Positions 16,664-28,248 of a DNA stretch of 40,749 nt are shown in pieces. Each line of letters begins with the position of its first letter. Positions within the stretch are counted from its first letter, which is position 1. This DNA is from an uncultured Chloroflexales bacterium. GTDB lineage: Bacteria; Chloroflexota; Chloroflexia; Chloroflexales; Chloroflexaceae. The notes beneath the pieces are model-generated. The model did no database searches, had not been told where the DNA came from, and saw nothing but the letters and a program-made list of their open reading frames with translations. The position numbers and the translations under genes were made by a program. The stretch spans positions 1-40,749 of the forward strand of contig CALCJV010000051.1 of the NCBI GenBank assembly GCA_937967405.1. The letters run 5' to 3'.

Positions 16664-17314
16664 ATGATGACACCTGTCACCTTACGCACGTTGGAACGGC
16701 CCCCATATGTGGCGCAGGAACACCCGCCGCTGCTGATCATGCTGCATGGCTACGGCAGTAATGAGCAAGACCTGATGGGCATGGCTCCCTATCTAGATGA
16801 TCGCTTGCATATCACCAGCCTGCGGGCCCCGCTCGATCTCGGTGGAGGCTATGCGTGGTATCACCTATCGGGCACGTTGGGGCGGTTGGTGGCCGATGCT
16901 GCGACCCGCGCCGAAAGCCTATCCCTCCTTCAGAAGGTCGTGCCCCAGATCATTGAGCGCACCAATGCCGATCCGCAGCACGTCTACCTGATGGGCTTTA
17001 GTCAAGGCTGCGTCATGGCGATGTCAGTTGCCCTGACACTGCCCCACCTGATTCGGGGCGTGGTTGCCCTGAGCGGCTATCTCGATGATGCGGTACTCCC
17101 AACCGTACAGGTGGATCGCCTGCGCGGGCTGGCGGTGTTGTGGCAACACGGCACACAGGATGAGGTGCTGCCGATTGAGCTTGGGCGGGCAGCCCGGACA
17201 TGGCTAGAACAGACCCCCATAGCGCTGAGCTACACTGAATACCCCATTGGCCATAGCATTCATCCCGAAGGCTTCAACGTGATCCAACGCTGGCTGAGTG
17301 AGCAACTGGGCTAG
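16664..17314 (+). CDS. phospholipase/carboxylesterase, alpha/beta hydrolase
   Basis: A 216-aa cytosolic hydrolase of the YpfH/carboxylesterase 2 family. The oxyanion-hole strand is LIMLHGYGSNEQD. The catalytic triad is visible: Ser113 in GFSQG, Asp166 in HGTQDEVLP and His197 in PIGHSIHPE. GAGGAG lies just upstream of two consecutive ATGs (16664, 16667), so the start may shift by one residue. It follows the deacetylase gene by 24 bp and is probably co-transcribed, then ends at a strong hairpin. These enzymes cleave short-chain esters or lysophospholipids; the natural substrate here cannot be told. Confidence 0.9.
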   Translation: MMTPVTLRTLERPPYVAQEHPPLLIMLHGYGSNEQDLMGMAPYLDDRLHITSLRAPLDLGGGYAWYHLSGTLGRLVADAATRAESLSLLQKVVPQIIERTNADPQHVYLMGFSQGCVMAMSVALTLPHLIRGVVALSGYLDDAVLPTVQVDRLRGLAVLWQHGTQDEVLPIELGRAARTWLEQTPIALSYTEYPIGHSIHPEGFNVIQRWLSEQLG

Positions 17315-17365
17315 CTGCCAAAGGCTGCGCGGCGCAGGCGGCATGATTAGTGCCCATATTCAAAG

Positions 17366-17399
17366 AGAAAACAGCACGCTGCTTTGCATGCTGTTTTCT
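17366..17399 (+). terminator. intrinsic terminator after the esterase gene
   Basis: A perfect 11-bp stem (AGAAAACAGCA, 17366-17376; TGCTGTTTTCT, 17389-17399) with a 12-nt loop. The descending arm is itself T-rich. It lies 51 bp after the esterase stop. Confidence 0.75.
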
Positions 17400-17558
17400 A
17401 CTATACCAATATGCTCTCTTGTAATGGTATCTGCTTTGCAATCGAATTGATCTATTTTTGCTGATCCTGTGAATAGTCTGACTCTGCGACACAACACTTT
17501 CACTGCCTATAAGTATACGCGCCAAGTCTAAGAAGAAGATTGGCACAGTGTTAACGCA

Positions 17559-18752
17559 ATGTTGGAGAACAATGAACACGTGATGAATCGATCTGAGCAC
17601 GCGCCCGTCCCCTTCGGCGATCTGCGCCGCCAAGCGGCTACCTTGCACGCTGACCTCGCTGCCGCCGCCCAGCGCGTGATCCAGAGGGGCTGGTATGTGC
17701 TGGGCCGTGAAGTCGCTGCCTTTGAGCAGGAGTTTGCGGCGGCGTGTGGCGTTGCCTATTGTGTGGGGGTAGCGAGCGGAGCCGATGCGCTTTACCTTGC
17801 CCTTGCTGCGCTCGGCGTTGGTGCGGGCGATGAGGTTATCACCGTTGCCAATGCGTGTACCTACCAAGCCGATGCGATCATCCAAACCGGAGCGTTACCC
17901 GTGCTGGTGGATGTAGACCCAACCACGCACACGCTTGATGCGGCGCAGCTGACGCAGGCCATCACGCCCCGCACGCGGGCAATTATGCCTGTACATCTTT
18001 ATGGGCGGCTAGCAGACATGGCCGCGATCACGGCGATTGCGGAGCAGTTTCGCATTCCCATCGTCGAGGATGCTGCCCAAGCGCACGGCGCATGGCGCAC
18101 CGATGCAACGGGCAACCCACGCTACGCCGGGGCGTGGGGTACGCTGGCTGGATTCAGCTTCTACCCCACCAAGAATCTTGGTGCAGTAGGCGATGGCGGG
18201 GCGGTGGTGACGAACGATGCCCGCCTCGCCGCACAGCTGCGCCGCCTGCGCCAGTATGGGTGGGACCAGAAGTATATCATCAGCACACACGGCGGGCGCA
18301 ACTCCCGCCTCGATGAGCTACAAGCTGCGCTGTTGCGGGTGAAGTTGCCACACCTGCCCCACTGGAATGCGACCCGTCGCCAGCTTGCCGCGCAGTATCA
18401 GGCGGGCTTGGCCGATACGCCACTCAGCTTGCCACTAGATGAAGCCGGCCACAGCTACCACCTGTATGTAGTGGTCGCTCAGAGCCACAGCGAGCGCGAG
18501 CAGCTGCGCGAGTATCTGCGCCAGCACGGCATCGGCTGTGATGTGCATTACCCCGTGCCCGCCCATCTCCAGCCCGCATACAGCGCGGGGCACAAGGCCA
18601 CCCAACCGTGGCTCCGTCCGCAGGGAGCGGGGAGCCTGCCCCACACCGAACAGCTCGCGCAACGCATCCTCTCGCTGCCGCTCTACCCCGAACTCACCCC
18701 TGCTGAGTTAGATCGGGTGATTGCGGCCGTGCGTGGCTTCTATAGTGGGTAG
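17559..18752 (+). CDS. DegT/DnrJ/EryC1/StrS-family PLP aminotransferase
   Basis: A sugar aminotransferase-type enzyme of 397 aa that would add an amino group to a keto-sugar nucleotide. PLP-site features are clear: GADALYLAL (phosphate loop), EDAAQAHGA (Asp171, Gln174) and the Schiff-base lysine Lys205 in FYPTKNLGAVGDGG. The C-terminal Y-HLYVV and DVHYPVPAHLQPAY segments are standard. The start is uncertain: ATG 17559 has no clear Shine-Dalgarno and ATG 17583 has a distant GGAG. No sugar-nucleotide partner genes flank it, so it stands apart from the usual cell-surface cluster. The exact sugar is unknown. Confidence 0.92.
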   Translation: MLENNEHVMNRSEHAPVPFGDLRRQAATLHADLAAAAQRVIQRGWYVLGREVAAFEQEFAAACGVAYCVGVASGADALYLALAALGVGAGDEVITVANACTYQADAIIQTGALPVLVDVDPTTHTLDAAQLTQAITPRTRAIMPVHLYGRLADMAAITAIAEQFRIPIVEDAAQAHGAWRTDATGNPRYAGAWGTLAGFSFYPTKNLGAVGDGGAVVTNDARLAAQLRRLRQYGWDQKYIISTHGGRNSRLDELQAALLRVKLPHLPHWNATRRQLAAQYQAGLADTPLSLPLDEAGHSYHLYVVVAQSHSEREQLREYLRQHGIGCDVHYPVPAHLQPAYSAGHKATQPWLRPQGAGSLPHTEQLAQRILSLPLYPELTPAELDRVIAAVRGFYSG

Positions 18753-18800
18753 CTCTCCGCGCCTCGTTGCCATGCCTTTACGCACATGCGCCACTGTTCC

Positions 18801-18809
18801 TGCTACAAT
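18801..18809 (+). promoter_or_regulatory. extended -10 promoter for the epimerase gene
   Basis: TGCTACAAT (TG, one base, TACAAT) lies 45 bp before the ATG at 18855. There is no convincing -35 at normal spacing. Confidence 0.5.
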
Positions 18810-18854
18810 AGGGCCAGTGTGACTGAACCGATGCACAGAATGAGGAGGTACGAC

Positions 18855-19265
18855 ATGTTGTTTCGCCAGATTGACCACATTGGCTTTGCGGTGCGTGACA
18901 TTGAGCAGGCGGTAGCCTTCTATAGCGACACATTTGGGTTGACCGAGTGGGAACGCATCTCGATGCCTGAACGCCACATGGAAGTTGCCGCTGCAAAGCT
19001 CGGCGGGGTCTTGCTCGAACTGATTGCGCCGACATCGGCTGAGGCGGCGTTTGCAAAGTATCTGGATGAGAAAGGCCCCGGCGTGCATCATATCGCCTAC
19101 CGCGTGGACGATATTGAAGCCGCACTAGCGACACTCAGTGAGAAAGGCGCACGGATTATTGATAAAACCCCGCGCCCCGGTATTCACGATACGCTGATTG
19201 CCTTCTTGCATCCGAAAAATGGCGATCAGGGCGTGTTGGTCGAGTTGGTGCAACATACGCACTGA
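18855..19265 (+). CDS. mce: methylmalonyl-CoA epimerase
   Basis: This enzyme interconverts the (S)- and (R)-epimers of methylmalonyl-CoA in propionyl-CoA metabolism, a reaction also needed in the 3-hydroxypropionate bi-cycle of Chloroflexus. It is 136 aa, normal length. ATG 18855 has GAGGAGG (18842-18848) 6 nt upstream; an in-frame upstream start at 18786 is not supported. It is a VOC/glyoxalase fold with two beta-alpha modules. Metal ligands seen are His8 (IDHIGFAV), His78 or His79 (GVHHIAYRV) and Glu130 (GVLVELVQ). The HPK-x-n-GVLVELVQ ending is diagnostic of the epimerase rather than glyoxalase I. No mutase genes lie in the window. Confidence 0.9.
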   Translation: MLFRQIDHIGFAVRDIEQAVAFYSDTFGLTEWERISMPERHMEVAAAKLGGVLLELIAPTSAEAAFAKYLDEKGPGVHHIAYRVDDIEAALATLSEKGARIIDKTPRPGIHDTLIAFLHPKNGDQGVLVELVQHTH

Positions 19266-19295
19266 CAGGTGCGAGAGCGACTCGGTTGCAACTAA

Positions 19296-19338
19296 AGGCG
19301 GACGAGCCGTGCCACAGTAGGACACGGCTCGTCCGCCT
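19296..19338. terminator. bidirectional terminator between convergent genes
   Basis: A perfect 16-bp stem (19296-19311 with 19323-19338) and 11-nt loop sit between the epimerase stop (plus) and the methyltransferase stop (minus). The arms contain AGCCGTG/CACGGCT, shared with the hairpins at 9566 and 33257. There is no T tract on either side. Confidence 0.75.
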
Positions 19339-19353
19339 GAGATTACGCGGGGG

Positions 19354-20052
19354 TTACAGATAGCTCTTGCCAAAGAGGTTCCGCACCACTTCGCGCCCAC
19401 GCCGCCGCAGGGTGCGGGAGAGGATTGCCCCAACAAACAGCACCGCGAGTTGGGGGGGCGTGAAGCGGGGCTTGACGAGTTCACGTAGCGCATCTGGGTC
19501 ATTGAGAGATAGGGGCGATTGCTCAGCCAGATGCAGCTTGATCTGCCCCTGCCACTCCTGCTCCACCCAGAATAAGTGCGGCATACTGCGCTGGAACAGG
19601 TAGTACATCGCGTTGTACTCGTACAGGTAGTCAAACAGTTCGCCGAAGGGCGTAGCAGCCTCACGCGGATGGAGCACCAGCGTGCCATCTGGCATCAGGT
19701 TGACGTACCAGCGATGGAATGACCAGTGAAAGAGGCGTTCGGCAATCTCACTAGGGCAGCCGATGTAGCCACCTGCGCCGGTACGTTCCAATTCGCGCAC
19801 AAACTGGGGCGGGTCATCCATATGTTCAAGGATGTGCGAACAGATGATATACGCGAAGGCTTGGTCCCGGAAGGGGAGGTGGTGTGCGTCGGCAACCACC
19901 ATCGGGCGAGCATCCAACTTAATATCGCCGCCGCGCTCGGTATTGTCAAACAGGAAGCGGTCCACCAAGACATTCGCACGCGGGTGAGGATTCTCGCCGC
20001 TGCCGACTTCGAGCACTAAGCCGCTTGCGGGCGGGTTGCAGTTCTGCCGCAT
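19354..20052 (-). CDS. SAM-dependent methyltransferase (class I)
   Basis: A 232-aa protein. The SAM-binding motif I is LVLEVGSGENPHPRANVLVD, then ADAHHLPFRDQAFAYIICSHILEHMDDP covers motifs II-III of the UbiE/Methyltransf_11 type. The C-terminal half is not typical: PSEIAERLFHWSFHRW and a hydrophobic, basic tail (AILSRTLRRRGREVVRNLF) that could touch the membrane. Its ATG is one base after the mreB TAG, so translation is coupled to mreB and probably belongs to the atp-mreB transcript. The substrate is unknown. A role in lipid, quinone or glycan methylation cannot be separated from sequence alone. Confidence 0.85.
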   Translation of the reverse strand: MRQNCNPPASGLVLEVGSGENPHPRANVLVDRFLFDNTERGGDIKLDARPMVVADAHHLPFRDQAFAYIICSHILEHMDDPPQFVRELERTGAGGYIGCPSEIAERLFHWSFHRWYVNLMPDGTLVLHPREAATPFGELFDYLYEYNAMYYLFQRSMPHLFWVEQEWQGQIKLHLAEQSPLSLNDPDALRELVKPRFTPPQLAVLFVGAILSRTLRRRGREVVRNLFGKSYL

Positions 20053-20053
20053 G

Positions 20054-21064
20054 CTAGTTCAAGTCCTGACCAATCAGGCTATCCTGCAAGGCTTCCTGAT
20101 TCTCTAGCGCTAGCCCTGTACCAATCGCTACGCAGTGGGCGGGATGATCGGCAACGTAGCAGGGCACGCCGGTCACTTCGGTGAGCAGCTCGTTGATCCG
20201 GCGTAGCATCGAGCCACCACCGGTCATAATCATGCCTTTGTCAATAATATCGCTGGCAAGCTCTGGCGGAGTTTCTGCAAGCACCGCTCGCACCGCATTG
20301 ATAATCGCTTCGAGCGGGTCTTGGATGGCTTCGGTGATCTCATTCGAGTCAACTTCGATGATGCGCGGCAAGCCGGCCACCTGATCGCGCCCGCGCACCT
20401 GCATCGTCAAGGGGCGTTCCATCGGCAATGCCGAACCAATCTCAATCTTGATGCTTTCGGCAGTGCGCTCACCAATCATCAGATTGTACTTGCGCTTAAT
20501 AAAGCTCGCAATCATCTCATCGAAGCGGTTGCCACCCACCCGCACCGACGTACTGACGACAATATCGTTGAGCGAGATTACGGCGACTTCCGTAGTGCCC
20601 CCACCAATGTCTATCACCATTGTGCCAGAGGGGAGCTGAACCGGGATGTTGGCCCCGATGGCCGCCGCGAGCGGCTCACGGATCAGCCACGCCTTGCGGG
20701 CCCCCGCCGCAAGCGCGGCATCGCGCACGGCTCGCATCTCAACGCTCGTCACCCCAGCCGGAATACAGACCATGACTTCCGGCTTACTCGCCTGAAAGCG
20801 TCCCGAACCCTTTCTAATGAAGTAGCGCAGCATGGCTTCGGTTACTTCGTAATCAGCAATCACGCCGTTTCGCATGGGACGCACCACCTCGATGCTCTCA
20901 GGCTCGCGCCCAAGCATCGCTAGGGCCTCTGAGCCAACCGCCTTGATGCGCCGATCACGAGTCGAGATGGCCACGACCGAAGGCTCGGCAATGACAATCC
21001 CACGCCCACGCACATATACGAGCACATTGGCTGTGCCCAGATCAATTCCCAATCTACGTGCCAT
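20054..21064 (-). CDS. mreB: rod shape-determining protein MreB
   Basis: A bacterial actin of 336 aa that guides lateral wall synthesis and cell shape at the inner membrane face. The start is ATG 21064 ([18 protein letters not shown]), the usual MreB opening; an open extension to 21154 would overlap atpC. Actin-fold motifs are phosphate-1 [13 protein letters not shown], the connect/phosphate-2 [13 protein letters not shown], and adenosine loop [13 protein letters not shown]. No clear Shine-Dalgarno precedes the start, 67 bp after atpC, so it may depend on read-through from the atp operon. mreC and mreD are absent nearby, unlike the usual mreBCD cluster. The family is certain. Confidence 0.94.
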   Translation of the reverse strand: MARRLGIDLGTANVLVYVRGRGIVIAEPSVVAISTRDRRIKAVGSEALAMLGREPESIEVVRPMRNGVIADYEVTEAMLRYFIRKGSGRFQASKPEVMVCIPAGVTSVEMRAVRDAALAAGARKAWLIREPLAAAIGANIPVQLPSGTMVIDIGGGTTEVAVISLNDIVVSTSVRVGGNRFDEMIASFIKRKYNLMIGERTAESIKIEIGSALPMERPLTMQVRGRDQVAGLPRIIEVDSNEITEAIQDPLEAIINAVRAVLAETPPELASDIIDKGMIMTGGGSMLRRINELLTEVTGVPCYVADHPAHCVAIGTGLALENQEALQDSLIGQDLN

Positions 21065-21131
21065 TGTTGTTGTCCGTTGTTGTCCGTCAATACTGGCTCG
21101 GCTATCAGTATATCTAGGCCCAATCGGCCGC

Positions 21132-21551
21132 TTAATCACGGATACGTCGCCCACGCCCCATCTCAGCCACGCGCAGGCGGATCATCGCGCGGCGCAGCTC
21201 CGCTTCAGCGCGGATCATATCCTGCTGGCTTGTGGCGGTTTGCATGTGCTCCTCAGCGCGTTTGCGGGCGGCTTCAGCACGAGCCAGATCAATCTCATCC
21301 GAGCGTTCGGCGGTATCAGCCAGAATCGTCACGCGATTGTTCAGCACTTCCATAAAGCCGCCCGTCACCGCAAACGGGGTAACTGTGCCATCTTTGTAGA
21401 TGTCCAATTCGCCAAAGTCCAGCACCGTCAGCAGTGGCGCGTGGTGCGGTAGAATGCCCACCCGTCCGGCGCGGGTAGGGGCATTCACTTGATCAACTTC
21501 ATCCGATAGGACTACTCGTTCGGCAGTAATGATCTCAAGCTGCATTGGCAT
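21132..21551 (-). CDS. atpC: ATP synthase epsilon subunit
   Basis: The epsilon subunit of the F1 central stalk, 139 aa, couples rotation to the c-ring and can inhibit hydrolysis. ATG 21551 has AGAGGAG 8 nt upstream. The N-terminal beta-sandwich shows [24 protein letters not shown] and [17 protein letters not shown], and the C-terminal pair of helices is Ala/Arg/Glu-rich (about 85-139). It lies 29 bp after atpD at the end of the ATP synthase cluster. Confidence 0.96.
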   Translation of the reverse strand: MPMQLEIITAERVVLSDEVDQVNAPTRAGRVGILPHHAPLLTVLDFGELDIYKDGTVTPFAVTGGFMEVLNNRVTILADTAERSDEIDLARAEAARKRAEEHMQTATSQQDMIRAEAELRRAMIRLRVAEMGRGRRIRD

Positions 21552-21580
21552 TGGTGCTGCTCCTCTCGCGGCTTCGCAGC

Positions 21581-23951
<2,371 letters not shown>

Positions 23952-23962
23952 ACGCGGGTTCC

Positions 23963-25531
23963 TTACTCGGTATAGGTATGAGCCGCTTTGAACTCGTTGA
24001 TCACATCATCCATCAGTTGCTTGGTCTCTGGGCTGGGGAACTTCTTCTCCAACCGCTGATCATAGACCGTGCGGCGCACATCGGGGCGTGTATTCTGCAA
24101 GTACTCAAGGAAATCGGTGCGCCACTGCGGAACTTTGCTGACAGGCACATCATCAAGAAAGCCATTCGTGGCCGCGTAGATCAGCATTACTTGATCAGCC
24201 AGATCGAGCGGCGCATACTGGGGTTGGTTGAGAATTACCTGCAAGCGTTGCCCCCGATCAATCTGGGCTTTAGTGGTGGCATCCAGATCACTGGAGAACT
24301 GGGCAAATGCAGCCAAAGCACGGAACTGGGCTAGATCGAGGCGCAACCGCCCCTGCACATTCCGCATGGCTCGCGTCTGAGCAGCACCACCCACGCGGCT
24401 TACACTGATGCCCACATTGATGGCTGGGCGTTGGCCTGCGTTGAACAGGTCTGTTTCGAGGAAAATTTGCCCATCAGTAATCGAGATCACATTGGTAGGA
24501 ATGTAGGCCGAAACGTCGTTGGATTTGGTTTCGATGATCGGCAGGGCCGTGAGCGAACCGCCACCGTGCTCCTCATCAAGGCGAGCTGCACGTTCAAGCA
24601 GGCGTGAGTGCAGGTAGAACACGTCGCCGGGGTAGGCTTCGCGGCCCGGTGGGCGGCGCAGCAGCAGCGAAACTTGGCGGTAGGCGACGGCGTGCTTCGA
24701 GAGATCGTCGTAGACGATCAGGGCATCGCGGATGACTTTCCCACCAATCTCGACTCCATTCTCCATAATCTCTTCACCCATCGCACAGCCGGCATAGGGC
24801 GCGATGTATTGCAGGGCGGCGGTTTCAGAAGCCGAAGCCACCACCATAATCGTGTGTTCCATTGCGCCGTAGCGTTCCAACACATTTTGAATTTGGGCCA
24901 CCTGCGCCCGCCGCTGCCCAATGGCCACGTAGATGCAGATCAGGTCTTTGCCCTTTTGATTGATGATCGTATCAATCGCAATCGCCGTCTTCCCAGTTTG
25001 GCGGTCTCCAATGATTAGCTCGCGTTGCCCGCGCCCAATTGGGATCATCGCATCAATTGAGATAATGCCCGTTTGCACCGGCGTATCCACCGACTTGCGG
25101 ATAATCACGCCCGGCGCAATGCGCTCAATCGGGCGGACAGCCATAGCATTGATTGGACCTTTGCCATCAATCGGCTGGCCCAGTGGATTCACAACGCGCC
25201 CAATCAAATCCTTGCCGACTGGAACAGAGATCACGCGCCCAGTTGAATATACGGTATCGCCCTGCTCAATGCTCAAGTAATCGCCAACGACGATCACGCC
25301 AACGAGGTCTTCGCGCAGGTTTAGGGCGATCCCATACACCGACTCGGTGCGGCCCGGCTTGGGTGGAAACTCGACCAGTTCGGACGCAACCACTTCATCC
25401 AGACCGGCAACGGATGCCACGCCATCGCTAATCGAAACGACAGTGCCCACATTGACCTGTCGGGGACCGACCTCAACTCCTGAGAGAATACCTTCTTTGA
25501 TTCGCGCTAAAAGGTTATCCGTTACCGTCAT
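23963..25531 (-). CDS. atpA: ATP synthase alpha subunit
   Basis: The non-catalytic nucleotide-binding F1 subunit, 522 aa. Walker A GDRQTGKT is at 175-182. [17 protein letters not shown] and [28 protein letters not shown] are standard, with the arginine-finger region [16 protein letters not shown] lies 7 nt before ATG 25531. A 157-bp spacer with a hairpin separates it from atpH, wider than other gaps in the operon. Confidence 0.98.
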   Translation of the reverse strand: MTVTDNLLARIKEGILSGVEVGPRQVNVGTVVSISDGVASVAGLDEVVASELVEFPPKPGRTESVYGIALNLREDLVGVIVVGDYLSIEQGDTVYSTGRVISVPVGKDLIGRVVNPLGQPIDGKGPINAMAVRPIERIAPGVIIRKSVDTPVQTGIISIDAMIPIGRGQRELIIGDRQTGKTAIAIDTIINQKGKDLICIYVAIGQRRAQVAQIQNVLERYGAMEHTIMVVASASETAALQYIAPYAGCAMGEEIMENGVEIGGKVIRDALIVYDDLSKHAVAYRQVSLLLRRPPGREAYPGDVFYLHSRLLERAARLDEEHGGGSLTALPIIETKSNDVSAYIPTNVISITDGQIFLETDLFNAGQRPAINVGISVSRVGGAAQTRAMRNVQGRLRLDLAQFRALAAFAQFSSDLDATTKAQIDRGQRLQVILNQPQYAPLDLADQVMLIYAATNGFLDDVPVSKVPQWRTDFLEYLQNTRPDVRRTVYDQRLEKKFPSPETKQLMDDVINEFKAAHTYTE

Positions 25532-25688
25532 TGCTCTATCTCCATTGTCTGTGCGCTGTCATGGCAACGAGCCGCACGGCCGAGAGCGCACTGGCTAACC
25601 CTCACCTGCGGCTCCATCACAATCTGGTTGATCTGATCGACCTGACTAATCTGACTGATCGGTCTACGTAAATCGTATCGCATGCCGC
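25532..25688 (-). other. atpH-atpA spacer with hairpin
   Basis: This 157-bp spacer is the widest inside the operon. Arms GTGCGCT (25551-25557) and AGCGCAC (25585-25591) form a perfect 7-bp stem enclosing a GC-rich loop, about 20 nt before the atpA start. Near 25630-25665 is a low-complexity run of CTGACT/CTGATC units. The stem could set mRNA processing or the alpha/delta ratio, but no protein binding site is recognised. Confidence 0.45.
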
Positions 25689-26189
25689 TCAGCTGGCCAA
25701 CATTCCACGCTGCACATTATTCAGGCGAGTACGCAAGCTGTTATCTACCACGTGATCGCCCACCCGAATAATCAAACCCCCGATAATACTTTCATCCACT
25801 CGGAAATGCAGATCGAGCGGAGTCTGATATTGTTCTTGCAACTGCTGGCGCACCCGCTCTTGCTGCTCACTACTCAGGGGTACGGCACTGATGACTTCCG
25901 CTCGCGTCAGCCGAGTCACTCCAGCCCCGAACTGCTCAAAGGCTTTGATCACTTGGGGCAACTGGGCGAGCATCCCATCGCGGGCCAACACGAGCAAGAA
26001 ATTGCGAATCGTGGCGGGGGTATCGGGCGCGAGGGCAGCATCAATTTGGGACTGCAAGGCTTCGAACGAGCCTGTCGCATGCGTCAGTTTCGGAGCCACT
26101 GCTTGGAGCGTGGTCAGGGTTGATCCAATCACGGCATCATACAGGCCACGCGCATAAATCTGTTCATCGGCTGCTGTCACGGCTTCCAT
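25689..26189 (-). CDS. atpH: ATP synthase delta subunit
   Basis: The delta (OSCP-like) subunit links the top of F1 to the b stalk; 166 aa, slightly short. The N-terminal helical bundle is less conserved; the C-terminal signature VDESIIGGLIIRVGDHVVDNSLRTRLNNVQRGM is characteristic (parts quoted: GGLIIRVGDHVVD). Shine-Dalgarno is weak (ACAGG). It starts 58 bp after atpF. Confidence 0.93.
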   Translation of the reverse strand: MEAVTAADEQIYARGLYDAVIGSTLTTLQAVAPKLTHATGSFEALQSQIDAALAPDTPATIRNFLLVLARDGMLAQLPQVIKAFEQFGAGVTRLTRAEVISAVPLSSEQQERVRQQLQEQYQTPLDLHFRVDESIIGGLIIRVGDHVVDNSLRTRLNNVQRGMLAS

Positions 26190-26247
26190 CCTGTTGTTGG
26201 ATTATTGCGGGCCCATCCCGCTAGCGGCTTGGCCTACAGGGCCCACC

Positions 26248-26745
26248 TTAATTATTCCGAATCTTCGCCAGATCAACCAGCGACTGCTCGATGAGCGCAC
26301 TGTGCGATTGCTTCAGCTCTGCTTGCAGCACCTTCTCGGCCGTCAGCGTCACCATTTCAGCGATCTGCTGCTGGGCATCACGGAACATCAACGCCCGTTC
26401 CTGCTCAGCCTGTGCGCGGGCTTCGCTGCGGATGCGCTCCGCTTCTTGCTGAGCTTGGCTGATCAACTCCAGCTCCTGCGCCTTGACCCGCTCCTGCGCC
26501 TGCATCAAGATCGCGGCAGCTTCTTGGCGTGCTTTCGCAATCTCGGCATCATAATCACGTTTGGCGTTCGCCAGCTGCTCTTTCACTTGATCGGCATCTT
26601 TCAGGCTCTGCTCGATCCGGGCCGCCCGCTCTTGAAGCATAGTGAACACCGGCTTGTAGAGCAACCGATACAGTACATAGGCCATGATCCCAAAGTTGAT
26701 GATCTGATAAATGAGCTTTGGCAGATTAATGCCCAACGCTTCCAT
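26248..26745 (-). CDS. atpF: ATP synthase b subunit
   Basis: The peripheral stalk subunit, 165 aa. One N-terminal membrane helix (about 10-28: LIYQIINFGIMAYVLYRLL) is followed by a long charged coiled coil with Gln/Ala/Glu-rich heptads to the C-terminus. GGGGAG lies 6 nt before ATG 26745. Only one b gene is present, so the stalk is a homodimer, unlike the b/b' pair of many phototrophs. Confidence 0.95.
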   Translation of the reverse strand: MEALGINLPKLIYQIINFGIMAYVLYRLLYKPVFTMLQERAARIEQSLKDADQVKEQLANAKRDYDAEIAKARQEAAAILMQAQERVKAQELELISQAQQEAERIRSEARAQAEQERALMFRDAQQQIAEMVTLTAEKVLQAELKQSHSALIEQSLVDLAKIRNN

Positions 26746-26772
26746 AGCTTACTCCCCTGCCTGCCACTACCA

Positions 26773-27021
<249 letters not shown>

Positions 27022-27095
27022 TCACACATACGCTAATCCGCTTGAACCTGTAGAAAACGCTCTCAACACCTCTGTGCGATACGCGCCGCCCCACC

Positions 27096-28010
27096 CTAGT
27101 GATGCTCGTTGTGATCTTGGGTTTCAATCGCAATGAACGCCATCGTTAGCACGGCAAACACAAATGCCTGAATGAAGCCCACGAAGACTTCAAAGAAATA
27201 GAATGGCAATGGAACAACCATGGGCACGAGGAAAATCATCACGATCAGCAACACCTCACCCGCAAAGATATTGCCAAAGAGACGAAAGGTGAACGCGGGG
27301 ATGCGTGCCAACAGACTGATAAATTCGAGGATGCCAACAAATGACATGACACCATTCAGGTTGAAGAACTTGCCGAAGTAACCAATACCGAGCTTGCTGA
27401 TCGAGAGGTAGAGCGTGTAGAAGACGGAGATCAGCGCGAGGGCGAGGGTGAAGTTCAGGTCAGCACTCGGCGCACGGAAGAAGGGGATGATGCCTTCGCC
27501 CGCCTGACAGCCGATGTACTTGGAGCCTTCGGCAAAGGGCGAGGGCGGCAGCATGTTATCTACTGGTGCGCTTACCGCGAGGCGAATCTCACTCATACTG
27601 GTTTCGTTATGCTCGGCAGCGTGGCAGATGCCGATGGAGCCAACGCCCGGTAGCAACCCAAACCAGTTTGAGAGGATCACCAAGAAGAAGATCGTGGCAA
27701 TCACGGGGAAGGCACGTTGAGCGTATTCGGCATTGATTCCTTTGAACAGATTGTACAGCCCCTCTATAGCCCACTCCATAAAGTTCTGCCAGCCTCGCGG
27801 GACGGCTTGCATGTTGCCTGCGGCCACCACTGCTAGCCCAATCAAGACAAGGTTGACGAGCAGGGAGACGAGCATAGAGTTGGTAAAGATTGTGTTGGGG
27901 ATTAAGTCGTCGGCCCGAACCTCAATCGCCAGAGATTCCATCGGGTAGATGATGCGGCTACCAACCGCGAGTGCAAGCAAAGCCAGTGCAATGCCGATAT
28001 TCCGAGCCAC
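27096..28010 (-). CDS. atpB: ATP synthase a subunit
   Basis: The stator half-channel subunit, 304 aa from the start chosen here. An ATG at 28043 is in frame, but AGGAGG (28017-28022) lies between it and a GTG at 28008-28010 with 6-nt spacing, so GTG 28010 is the better start; the protein would then begin ARNIGIALALLALAVGSR. Several membrane helices are visible. The essential Arg helix is present in SLLARIPAFTFRLFGNIFAGEVLLIV, given in part as FRLFGNIFAGE, and the last helices read FYFFEVFVGFIQAFVFAVL. It has no separate atpI partner upstream. It is the first gene of the cluster, downstream of two promoter-like sequences. Confidence 0.95.
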   Translation of the reverse strand: MARNIGIALALLALAVGSRIIYPMESLAIEVRADDLIPNTIFTNSMLVSLLVNLVLIGLAVVAAGNMQAVPRGWQNFMEWAIEGLYNLFKGINAEYAQRAFPVIATIFFLVILSNWFGLLPGVGSIGICHAAEHNETSMSEIRLAVSAPVDNMLPPSPFAEGSKYIGCQAGEGIIPFFRAPSADLNFTLALALISVFYTLYLSISKLGIGYFGKFFNLNGVMSFVGILEFISLLARIPAFTFRLFGNIFAGEVLLIVMIFLVPMVVPLPFYFFEVFVGFIQAFVFAVLTMAFIAIETQDHNEHH

Positions 28011-28147
28011 AGCCTTCCTCCTAAACAAACGGGCGTGTAGCATTGTACACGCGGTCTGCTACTGACACACATTGTCATTTCATTTGCATCGGGGCACACA
28101 TATCCTGAAGAATAGGCTCTATCGTATTTGTTCTGTTCTTCACAAAG

Positions 28148-28176
28148 AGTGTAACTCAGAAACCGATTCTGTGCAA
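28148..28176 (-). promoter_or_regulatory. possible second promoter of the atp operon
   Basis: On the minus strand TTGCAC (28171-28176) and TACACT (28148-28153) are 17 bp apart. The -35 is identical to that of the upstream promoter at 28235. The -10 matches only four of six bases. Confidence 0.35.
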
Positions 28177-28211
28177 GTTTGGTTAAACCGTTCGCCGCCT
28201 TGCCGTGCGTG

Positions 28212-28240
28212 AGTATAGCATGGCTGTCAGAACCGTGCAA
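28212..28240 (-). promoter_or_regulatory. promoter of the atp operon
   Basis: On the minus strand -35 TTGCAC (28235-28240), a 17-bp spacer, and -10 TATACT (28212-28217) preceded by TGC, so the -10 is extended. The start would be near 28205, giving a leader of about 195 nt before the GTG of atpB. The promoter overlaps the region just after the Roadblock gene's stop. Confidence 0.65.
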
Positions 28241-28248
28241 ATTGCGGT

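Noticed and set aside
21065-21154. 30-codon extension of mreB into atpC
   Set aside because: Overlaps atp[14 protein letters not shown] is the standard MreB start.
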